This document shows, piece after piece, positions 55,301-64,000 of a stretch of DNA of 64,000 nt. Source of the stretch: Prorocentrum cordatum (Eukaryota > Sar > Dinophyceae > Prorocentrales > Prorocentraceae); NCBI GenBank assembly GCA_963575745.1, contig CAUYUJ010022059.1, positions 248,001 through 312,000 on the forward strand, written 5' to 3'. Positions within the stretch are counted from its first letter, which is position 1; every line of letters begins with the position of its first letter. A model generated the notes under the pieces. The model saw only the letters and a program-made list of their open reading frames with translations, did not search any database and had not been told where the DNA came from. The position numbers and the translations under genes are program-made.

Positions 55301-56620
55301 CATCTTTGGGAGCCTTTGGGGACACTCGTGGGGCCTCCTGGGAGCTTCCTGGGAGCCTCTTGAAGGCATCTTGGGGGCTTCCTTGGGCCTCTTAGAGACC
55401 TCCTGGCCCGGCGTACGCCGTCGGAAGCCGTCTGTATTGGGATCCTCTTGGGGTGCTCCAGGGCCGCCCTGGAGGTCATCGTGGGCGTCCTGGAGGCATC
55501 TTGGGCCGTCTTGGGGCCGTCTTGGAGGCCTATTGGGCCGTTCTGGGGCCATCCTGGAGGCCTCTTGGGCGAGTTTGGGGCGATCTTTGGGGGCTCGTGG
55601 GCTGCCGGAAGGGCGAATACCTCAGGACAGTCAACGATTTTGGCCTCTTCGGGCCTTCCTGGAGGTCCTCTTGGAGGCTTCAGGGGCTGTCGTGGAGACC
55701 TCTCGGGGGCCTTTAGAGCCGTCTTGGGCCATCTTGGAGCCTTCTTGGAGACTTCTTGGGCGGGCTCCTGGCCCGTCTGACGCCGTCGGAAGCCGTCTTG
55801 GGGCCTCTCTGGGCCGACTTGGGGCCCTCTTGGGGTGCTCCAGGGCAGCGTTGGAGGCCATCTTGGGCGTCTTGGAGGCACTTGGGCCGTCTTGGGGCCC
55901 TCTTGGGGCTGTGTTGGGGCCGTTCTGGGGCCGTCCTGGGTGCTTCTTGGACGATCCTGGGGCGATCTTTGGGGGCTCTTGGGCAGTCTGGGGCTGTCGG
56001 AAGGCCGAAAAGAAACACATGCCAACATCTGCAAAAACCTCAGGGAAATCTATGACCTTGGCCTCGTCAGGCCTTCCTGGAGGTCCTCTTGGAGGCCTCT
56101 CTGGGAGCCTCTTGGGCCATCTTGGAGCCATCTTGGGCCGTCTTGGTGGGCTCCTGGCCCGTCGGACGCAGTCGGAAGCTGTCTTGGGGCCTCTCTGTGC
56201 CGACTTGGGGCCCCCTTGGGGTGCTCCAGGGCCGTCTTGGAGGCCATCTTGGGCGTCTTGGAGGCCTCTTGGGCCGTCTTGGAGGCCCCTTGGGGCAGTC
56301 TTTGGGGCCTCTTTGGCCGTTTTGGGGCCTCCTGGGGCGATCTTTGGGGACCCTTGGGGATTTGACCTTGGCCTCGTCGGGCCTTCCTGGAGGACCTCTT
56401 GGAGGCCTCTGGGACCGTCTTGGAGACCTCTTGGGGGCCTCTTGGGCCGTCTGCCGTTATTTTGAGGCCGTCTTGGGCCGTCTTGGAAGCTTCTTGGGCG
56501 ACTTTGGAGGCATCTTGGACTCTCTCGGGCTGTCTTCTAGGCCATCTTGGACAATCTTGGGCGAACTTGGAGGCCATCTTGGCCGTCTTGGAGGTCATCT
56601 TGGAGCCATCTGGACCGGGA
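55300..56620 (+). repeat. CCTCTTGG-type degenerate array, longest in window
   Basis: About 1.3 kb. Three higher-order copies of CTTGGCCTCKTCGGGCCTTC + CTGGAGG begin near 55640, 56058 and 56367, each after an AT-richer segment. Each is followed by a CTCCTGGCCCGTCTGACGCC-type segment (near 55770 and 56155), giving a repeat of roughly 310-420 bp. Confidence 0.85.
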
Positions 56621-56756
56621 AACGTTTGGCAACAAGGTCTTCCGGGTGGCGGGCGGGACGCGCCGAAACCTCAGGGGAGAGTTTTTTGATGAAGAACCAA
56701 AACCAAACCAGTATGGCTCAGCACGCCAGGCACCCTTGTGGCAAGACCACAGGGGG

Positions 56757-57150
56757 CGGCGGATGACGGAAAGCGCGCGATGCGTCGCGATCCGTTCGGT
56801 AGTCGGGAGAAATATCAAGGGGGGTGTAGGGGGATAGGCAGCTCGGGACCCAGATGACGGAAAGCGCGCGTAGCGTCGCGATCCGTTAGCCGTGAGAATT
56901 ACCAAGGGGGAGGTGGGGGGTAGGCAGCCCGAGGCACAGCTGTCGGAAAGCGCGCGTAGCGTCGCAATCCGTTAGTCGTGAGAAATGTTAAGCGGGTGGG
57001 GGTGGGGGGTAGACAGCCCGAGGCCCAGATAACGGAAAACGCGCGTAGCGTGGCGATCCGATTAGTCGGGAGGAATAAGAGGGGGTGTTGGGTGGGTAGG
57101 CAGCAGCACCCCCAGATGATGGAAAGCGCGCGTAGCGTCAGATCTAATCG
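56757..57150. repeat. ~88-bp tandem repeat, five copies
   Basis: GGAAAGCGCGCG words begin at 56768, 56859, 56945, 57034 and 57121. The unit holds GTAGCGTCGCGATCCGTTAG, a G-rich middle and GGCAGCCCGAGGCCCAGAT. It separates plus- and minus-oriented CCTCTTGG arrays. Confidence 0.92.
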
Positions 57151-57159
57151 TCCCAAGTT

Positions 57160-57610
57160 TCGACCGTTTTCGGCCCAAGACGTCCCACGTCAGCCACAAG
57201 AGCGCCCAAGATGCCCCCAAGTCGGCCCAAGAGGTCCCAAGATACCTCCCAGACGGCGTCGGAGTGGTCCAAGAGGGCCCGAACACGGTCCAAGAGCGCT
57301 CCAAGAGGGCCCACTATGGTTTCAAAATAGTCCAGAAGGCCCCAAGGCCCCAAGTCGCCCCCAAAGGCCGCCAAAGGGGAACCCCGAGAGGCACACATCG
57401 TCCCATTCCCCATGGAAAACGTTTATTTTTAGCATGTTCGATCCTTTGGTCTTCACAGCGTCCAAAACGGTCCAGGAGGTCCACCAAACCGTCCCGAGAA
57501 GGCCCTGGACGCCCCCAGAACGGCCGAGGTGGGCGTCAACACGGCCCAAGCGAGCCCGAAGACGGCCCAAGAGAGGCCCCTGAGGGCCACAAAAGGTTCC
57601 CAAGAGAGCC
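57160..57610 (-). repeat. CCTCTTGG-type array, minus orientation
   Basis: The same family read in reverse complement (GCCCAAGAGGTCCCAAGA). It contains the AT-richer insert CCATGGAAAACGTTTATTTT near 57410. Confidence 0.75.
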
Positions 57611-57619
57611 CGAAGGGGG

Positions 57620-58185
57620 CAACCTTTTTCGAGAGTGGACCTTGCTGGTACTTCTGCCCGCCCCCTACCTGGCATGAGAGCCGACGAGGCATGCCCCAGG
57701 GAGGGGCGCAAGGGCTTACTAGACAGCGACCCCCTTTTCAACACAGACATCACACGCGGAACTCTTTCAGCTACTAAGAATAATGTTGTTCGACTGTTAG
57801 GCAACATGCGCACGGCCGGTTTGCAGCCCTCAGTTTTATATAACCAACAGCTGTCACTAGCGCTTCTCACTGCACTCCATATCTGAGCCATGCAAAGTGA
57901 TTGTGCCCATGTTTATTACACGTCTACATATGCGGACAGACTCGCTGCCCTACACTCACCAATGGTTGAACTTTCTTCGATGTATGTATGCCCCGCCGAT
58001 GGAAGTCTACATCACATACAGCGAGAACAATGACGACCAGCGTACAAAACAACGGAATCTGTTACTTGAGCAAGAGTACCGCACGTGTTCCATCCATTTC
58101 GCCACCGAGGGACCCCACATATTTATCTGATGGCTAAAGTGATGATAGCTGAAGTGAAGCATGTGATAATGATGTTGGTGGCCGT
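57620..58185. other. Spacer without supported genes
   Basis: AT-richer unique sequence; open frames under 90 codons without motifs. Confidence 0.45.
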
Positions 58186-59440
58186 TTCTTGCGCACCCCG
58201 TTTGGTGTCGAGAAAGTGGCACGCCTGCTACGCCTTGGACGACTGGCTCGGATAGCGGCCGCGCTCAGAGACCACCACCTGCGGAACCACGAAGATATGG
58301 CACGCCTGCTACGCCTTGGACGACCGACCGGCTCGGATAGCGGCCGCGCTCAGAGACCACACGCTGCGCACCCCCGATGGTGTCGAGAAAGTGCCACGCC
58401 TGCTAGGCGTTGCGACAGTGTCGTGGATAGCGGCCGCGCTGAGAGATACCCCCCTGCGCTCTCCCTACGGTGTCGAGACAGTGCCTCGCCTGCTAGGTTT
58501 TGTGACAGTGTCGTGGATAGCGGCCGCGCCTGAGATACCATCCCCTGCGCACCTCCATTGGTGTCCAGAAAGTGCCACGCCTGCGAGGCTTTGCGACAGT
58601 GTCGTGGATAGCGGCCGCGCTCAGAGACCACCACCTGCGGAACCCCTGTGGTGGGGAGAGAGTGCCTCGCCTGCTAGGCTGTGCGACAGTGTCGTGGATA
58701 GCGGCCGCGCTGAGAGATCACCCCCTGCGCTCGCCCTATGGTGTCCAAAAAGTGCCACGCCTGCTAGGCGTTGCGACAGTGTCGAGGATAGCGGCCGCGC
58801 TCAGAGACCCCCCCCCGCGCACCCCCTTTACGGTGTCCAGAAAGTGCCACGCTTGCTAGGCTTTGCGACAGCGTCGTGGAGAGCGGCCGCGCTGAGAGAT
58901 CACCCCCTGCGCAGCCCCTTCTGGTGTCGAGACATCGCCTCGCCTCCTAGGCGTTGCGACAGTGTCGTGGATGTCGGCCGCGCTCAGAGACCACCCCCTG
59001 CGCACCCCCTGTGGTGTCCAGAAAGTGCCACGCCTGCTAGGTTTTGCGACACTGACGTGGATAGCGGCCGCGCTGAGAGACCACGCCTGCCAGGCTGTGC
59101 GACAGTTTCGTGGATAGCGGCCGCGCTGAGAGAACACCCCCTGCGCACCCCCTGTGGTGTCGAGAAAGCGCCACGCCTGCCAGGCTTTGCGACAGTGTCG
59201 TGGATAGCGGCCGCGCTCAGAGACCACTCCCTGCGCATCCCTTGTGGTGTCGAGAAAGTGCCTCGCCTGCTAGGCTTTGCGACAGTGTCGTGGATAGCGG
59301 CCGCGCTCAAAGACCACCCCCTGCGCTCTCCCTATGGTGTCCAGAAAGTGCCACGCCTCCTAGGCGTTGCGACAATGTCGTGGATATCGGCCGCGCTCAG
59401 AGACCACCCCGTGCGCACCCCCGTGTATGATGCAGTCAAC
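58186..59440. repeat. 90-bp satellite array, about fourteen copies
   Basis: GATAGCGGCC-type words occur at 58251, 58336, 58426, 58516, 58607, 58697, 58787, then about every 90 bp to 59383, with one 53-bp short unit near 59060-59113. Unit: GTGCCACGCCTGCTAGGC, TTTGCGACAGTGTCGTGGAT, AGCGGCCGCGCTCAGAGACC, ACCCCCTGCGCACCCC. Each unit carries a NotI-type octamer GCGGCCGC. Since 90 is a multiple of 3, a 380-codon frame (58316-59458) stays open by default. Confidence 0.95.
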
Positions 59441-59520
59441 ACGTCAGGGGTGCGCTAGTGTTTGTGTTGCGTGCGTCCGGTGTGTCCCATGTGGGTGCCC
59501 ACTATGCTGTGTATGCGTAT

Positions 59521-59621
59521 TGGCTGTGTAAGGCGGTGAACAAGCCAGTCGCGAACTGGTGTTGTGCATACATACATACAGACACATACATACATACAGA
59601 CAGACAGACAAACAGACAGGC

Positions 59622-59657
<36 letters not shown>

Positions 59658-60048
59658 GCATCTATATACACGTACTGTTGGTCGAGGTCGTCGTTGTTGA
59701 CTTAGTTTTGGGTTGCTTCTGTAGTTGGGCTCTGAGAACGTGGGCCGTGCTTGGATCGTGGTCGGTGGGTGTCGGTGTGCGTTGCGATGAAAGGTGTGTC
59801 GATATGCCACGTTAGTTGAATAGTGGTGATAAGTCGTCGTTGCCGTCGTCCTCGTATTTCCTCACATGCTTTTTGTGGTTTGGGTTTTCTTCCCTGCCGC
59901 GTCTCACCCGCGTTTCTCCTTCTCCTTCTCCTCCTCCTCCCTCTCCTCACACACAGAGACACATACACACAGAAACAGCAAACGCACACACACAATCACA
60001 CTGACAACGCCAGTGTGCGACTGGCATGTTCACCGCATCACACAGCCA
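59521..60048. repeat. Inverted repeat pair with conserved small hairpin
   Basis: 59521-59565 and 60004-60048 are reverse complements at 39 of 45 positions. Each arm holds a hairpin CCAGT-5 nt-ACTGG (59545-59559; 60010-60024) whose loop differs while the stem is kept. CATA/GTAT microsatellites lie beside each arm. The interior (59570-60000) contains tetranucleotide runs and TC-rich sequence, and no gene. Confidence 0.85.
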
Positions 60049-60060
60049 AGACGCATGTAT

Positions 60061-60135
60061 GTGTGTATGTATGTATGTATGTATGTATGTATGTATGTAT
60101 GTATGTATGTATGTATGTATGTATGTATGTATGTG
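60061..60135. repeat. (GTAT)n microsatellite
   Basis: About 18 GTAT units, immediately outside the right arm of the inverted repeat. Confidence 0.97.
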
Positions 60136-60249
60136 TATATATATAGATACATGTCGGAGTAGGGCAGGGGGGGGCCGGTCCGGTGCCTTACCCCTCCATG
60201 GGGGATTGGGGGGTCCCAGGGCTCCCGGGACTGCCCGGGCCCGCTCCCA

Positions 60250-60740
60250 AACACGCCACGACACGCCAAGATGGCCTTAAAGATTGCCCAGACAGCCCCA
60301 AGAGGCCCCGGACACGCCGAAGATGGCCTCAGGACGGCCGATGACGCCGCCAAAACGCTCCAAGAGCGCCTCCAGAGGCCTCTCCAAAGGGCCCCAGAAG
60401 CCGAAAATCATGTTTGAAGTATTTTTGCGCTCTCCCATGTTCCTCCTCGCCACGGTCCCGGAAGGCGTCAGAGGCTCTTAAGATTGCTCCACACGGCCGA
60501 AGAGGTTCCCAAGAAAGCCCAGGGACTGCCCAGGAGGCTCCCCAGACAATTCAAGAGGGCCTCGAGAGCGCTCCAAGAGAGCCCCAAGAGCGACCCAAGA
60601 GGGCCCGCAGAGCGCGACATTTCAAGGTCTCCGGCCTGAGAGGCGCCTAGGACGCCCCCGGAGGGCTCCCGTGAGGCTCCCGAGAACCCCCCCGGAAGCC
60701 CCAACAGGCCCCCAAGGGACCCTCAGGGAAGCCCTTTGCG
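60250..60740 (-). repeat. CCTCTTGG-type array, minus orientation
   Basis: CCAAGAGGCCCC and CCAAGAGCGCCTCC words with an AT-richer insert near 60400-60430 (AAATCATGTTTGAAGTATTT). Confidence 0.75.
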
Positions 60741-60749
60741 GGCCCCCAA

Positions 60750-61330
60750 GACACCTCAGTAAATCGTATTTCCCAGAGCTTTCTGGGAACATGATTCCTT
60801 GGGCTTCCGCCCGCCGCCCCAACCATGTTTCCAATAGGCTTGCCGACATGGCCAAAAGGGGCCCCTCGGTAAGCCCCCAGAGGCACCCCTCTTAAGAGAG
60901 CCGAACAAATCATGTTCCCGCAAAACTTACTTCCCGGGAACATGATTCTCGGGTTGCCGCCCTCTGCCCAAACAATGTTCTCTAAACGCTTGCCCGGAAG
61001 AAAACAAATAACGAGATTCCCAAGCAGCGCTACCTGCCGCTACGCTCGGAAACGCGTCAGGCACCGAAGCCTCTGGAGGCGCCCTACTTCACCCGAACAA
61101 ATCAGGTTCCCAGGAAGCCTTCCAGGAACATGATTTCTCAGGCTTCCACCCCCGGCCCCAACCATGCGTCCCAAAATGCTTGCCAGGCAGCCCCCAAAAG
61201 GGCCCTCATACGCGCCATCATGTTACCAGAAAGTCTTCCGATTACATAATCCTCAAGCTTCCCCTTTCGCGCGCAACATCTGTCCGAAAGCGCCTGTCAA
61301 GCATGACTCGAATGGGCCCTCAGGTACTTT
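60750..61330. repeat. ~150-bp repeats each carrying an imperfect hairpin
   Basis: Four diverged units (hairpins near 60760-60795, 60908-60947, 61098-61133 and 61218-61255). The clearest is CATGTTCCCG (60911-60920) with CGGGAACATG (60935-60944). Each hairpin is followed by TTCYCRGGYTKCCRCCC and AACCATG/AACAATG words. A fifth hairpin of similar design lies at about 62018-62065. Confidence 0.75.
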
Positions 61331-61349
61331 CCCAGAACCCCCACAAGAT

Positions 61350-61509
61350 GCTGATGATGACGATGATGATGACGAAGGTGAGGATGATGATGGTGATGGT
61401 GATCGAGATGGTTGTGATGATGCTGACGACGATGTCCACGACCATGCGGATGATGATGAGGAGGAGGATGACGATGCGGATGATAAAGATGGTGTGGAGA
61501 TTGATGCTC

Positions 61510-61560
<51 letters not shown>

Positions 61561-61561
61561 C

Positions 61562-61608
<47 letters not shown>

Positions 61609-61724
61609 TGGTGGTGGTGGTGGTGATGATGAGAGGAGGAGGAGGATGAGATGAGGATGAGGATGATGATGATGATTGCTGCTGCTGATGCTGATGCTGA
61701 TGCTGATGCTGATGATGTTGATGA

Positions 61725-61758
<34 letters not shown>

Positions 61759-61766
61759 GATGATGC

Positions 61767-61817
<51 letters not shown>

Positions 61818-61920
61818 CGATGGTGGTGCTGCTGCTGCTGCTGCTGATGATTTTGATGCTGAGGTGGACGACGATGATGATGACGACGACGGCTATGCCG
61901 ATAACGATTACGATGACGAT
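61350..61920. repeat. (GAT)n/(GCT)n/(GGT)n compound array
   Basis: Mostly GAT with GCTGAT, GGTGGT and GAGGAG interruptions. It gives poly-Asp, poly-Met and poly-His frames. Confidence 0.95.
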
Positions 61921-61959
61921 GACGAAGCGGAGGATGAGGATGAGGTCCCCACGAGGTCA

Positions 61960-62458
61960 CGGGAAGTCCCAAGGGTCCCACAAGGGAAGCCCCCGGATGC
62001 CCCCCGAGACAGCCTAACATATCATTTCCCCATAAAGCTTGTATGGGGGGCACGATATCTTATACCTCCGCCCCCCCAGGCCGCCGCGAGGACAAGAACA
62101 ATGGCGAAGGAAAGGACGAGAGGAGCAGGACGAGGAGTTGGAGAAACGGAAATGGCGGGAGAGGATAGGGCGACAGGCGCTGCGCCCCGCGAGCGCCGCG
62201 TCGCTTCCCGAGAGGGACGGGCGGGGAGTCGGAATCGGACGGGACGGAGGAGAAAGGAGAGGAGGGGGGGGGGGGAAAGGAAGAGGTGGAGGAGGGGGAC
62301 GGAACAGAAACAAACAGGAGCAGGGGCAGGAGCGGGAACGTTAGGAGGAGCAGCCCAGGGCCGGTTATTCGTCTTGGGTCGATTCAGGGAGTTCGTGGGA
62401 TTACGAAAAAGGCCTGCCAGGGCCTCCAGCGACGATGACGTGCCCGACCCTGGATCGT
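61960..62458. other. Short spacer with a hairpin and GA-rich stretch
   Basis: ATATCATTTCCCCATA...TATGGGG...CGATAT (about 62019-62062) forms an imperfect hairpin around AAGCTTG. The rest is G/A-rich without a gene. Confidence 0.5.
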
Positions 62459-62464
62459 CCAACT

Positions 62465-62497
62465 GGGGCCGCGGACGACGACGACGAAGACGACGAA

Positions 62498-62547
<50 letters not shown>

Positions 62548-62557
62548 CGACGTCGAT

Positions 62558-62600
<43 letters not shown>

Positions 62601-62650
62601 TTGGCAGCGGCGACGACAACGATGACGACGTCGACGACGACGACGAGCGG
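62465..62650. repeat. (GAC)n array
   Basis: GACGAC trinucleotides with GGCGAC and GTCGAC variants, giving poly-Asp on plus and poly-Ser/Val on minus. Confidence 0.95.
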
Positions 62651-62749
62651 CAGGCAGAACTCCGAGGTGGAACAGGGGGCGGAGGCGCAGGGCGGAGGGC
62701 AGCCAGGTGTCGTCGCAGCGGGCCGGAAAAGGGCCCATAATTGCGACCT

Positions 62750-63610
62750 CCGGTTCGCGTTGGGGGCCAGGGGGCCTCGAGGGCCCCGAGAGGGCTCAGG
62801 AGGGGCCCCGGGCCACCCTTGAGGCTCCCAAGCTGGCCCGAGAGGCGCCCGAAGCGCTCCGGGTTGTCTGGGGGGCGCTCGAAGACAGTCCGAGACTGTT
62901 GCCAGACGGCCACGAAGAGGCATTCGAGACGGTCTAAGTGGCCGCCGAGCAGGCCCTCTGAAAGCAAAAATCGCGATCTCCCATGGAAAACATACATTCC
63001 CCAGAGATTTGCTGTTCAGCCGTGCCCAGAGGCTCCCAAAATGAGCTCCGGGCGGCCCGAGAGGCCCCCGAGAGGGGCCCTAGACGGCCTGGGCAGCGCG
63101 AGAGAGCTCCGACACGGCCCGAGAGAGCACCCAAGAACCCCGACCCCACATGGTTGGAGAGGGCTCCCCGGGGGCCCCGAGACGGCCCCAGGTCCCCATG
63201 ACGGGCGAAGAGGGGCCCAGAACGGCCGAACTGGGCCCCCAGAGGGCATAAAAAGACCGACCAGGACTCCTCGCAGACGGTTCAGGAGGCCGCTGAGACG
63301 GCCCCCGGGTGCAAAAACTATCGCTTCCAATGGAAACACTTACATTTCTATGACGTGCGCGTCTTGTGTTCCATCGGCGGCCACGTCGGCCCCGAAGGCT
63401 CCCCAAATCGGCGCCGCACGGTCCACGGGGTCCCCAAGAGGGCCCCAAGACAGCTTCAATGGAGCGTCGACCAGCACAAGAGAGCTCCAAAACAGCCCGA
63501 GAGTCCCCGGGGGGCCCGAGGGAACCACCAGAGGACCCCTACATGGTCGGAGAGGGCTCCATGAGGGCCTCCAAGACGGCTCAGCAACCCACGACGTGCC
63601 AAGACGGGCT
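62750..63610 (-). repeat. CCTCTTGG-type array, minus orientation
   Basis: GGGCCCCGAGAGG and GAGAGGCGCCC words (the reverse complement of the family). AT-richer inserts near 62975 (CCATGGAAAACATACATTCC) and 63330 (AATGGAAACACTTACATTTC) resemble the insert at 57410. They divide the array into units of about 350 bp. Confidence 0.78.
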
Positions 63611-63667
63611 AGGGGCAGCCGAAGCGCGCTCCCAGACAGGCAACAAAATGCCCAGAATGAGCCCCCC

Positions 63668-64000
<333 letters not shown>

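Noticed and set aside
58316-59458. 380-codon frame with 30-residue repeats
   Set aside because: Shadow of the 90-bp satellite; a minus-strand frame is equally open.

Overview
This window looks like nuclear DNA of a dinoflagellate. The strongest evidence is a perfect copy of the dinoflagellate spliced leader (SL; CCGTAGCC...GGCTCAAG) at 20106-20127 on the minus strand, sitting at the 5' end of a non-LTR retrotransposon. Supporting evidence is the high GC content, the very low gene density, and three retroelement types with dinoflagellate-style protein sequences (copia-like, LINE, DIRS-like). I cannot fix the genus; a thecate dinoflagellate such as Prorocentrum would fit, but that is inference.

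Layout. 1-2.54 kb: decayed 3' half of a copia-type pol (RT, RNase H). 2.8-3.9 kb: a ~200-bp segment repeated directly, possibly LTR-related. 4.2-7.9 kb: decayed 5' half (gag and N-terminal pol) of a second copia element in the same orientation. 7.86-8.40 kb: an open GC3-rich reading frame that may be an orphan host-gene exon. 9.96-12.65 kb: decayed LINE on the plus strand. 13.13-20.13 kb: a nearly intact ~7-kb LINE on the minus strand, with SL, ORF1 (zinc ribbon and coiled coil), AP endonuclease, reverse transcriptase, zinc finger and RNase H. Only one in-frame TAA interrupts its ORF2, and (GGA)n flanks it on both sides. 22.7-23.7 kb: a GGGACAGTGG minisatellite bounded by G-run/TTCGAA/C-run modules. 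24.7-26.8 kb: 159-bp and ~62-bp tandem arrays. 26.9-32.7 kb: a decayed DIRS-like retroelement with a gag-like region, RT, RNase H and a methyltransferase-like domain, bounded by direct repeats. 36.6-37.4 kb: probable C-terminal tail of another LINE. 42.0-42.6 kb: a tyrosine recombinase fragment of DIRS type.

From 33 kb to the right end the sequence is almost wholly repeats: an ~80/90-bp satellite in two arrays, a composite element present twice (44.6-47.6 and 48.5-50.7 kb), hexa-, tri-, di- and tetranucleotide arrays, many CCTCTTGG-type degenerate arrays, and a family of ~150-bp hairpin repeats. Most long open frames there (poly-Asp, poly-His, poly-Ser, poly-Gln/Thr, 51-residue repeats) are by-products of repeats whose period is a multiple of three.

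No rRNA, tRNA, CRISPR or bacterial-type operon was found. The only potentially functional genes are those of the minus-strand LINE. Everything else that codes is broken by frameshifts, stops or deletions, or is an isolated fragment. Family assignments were made by recognising conserved motifs, not by a database search.
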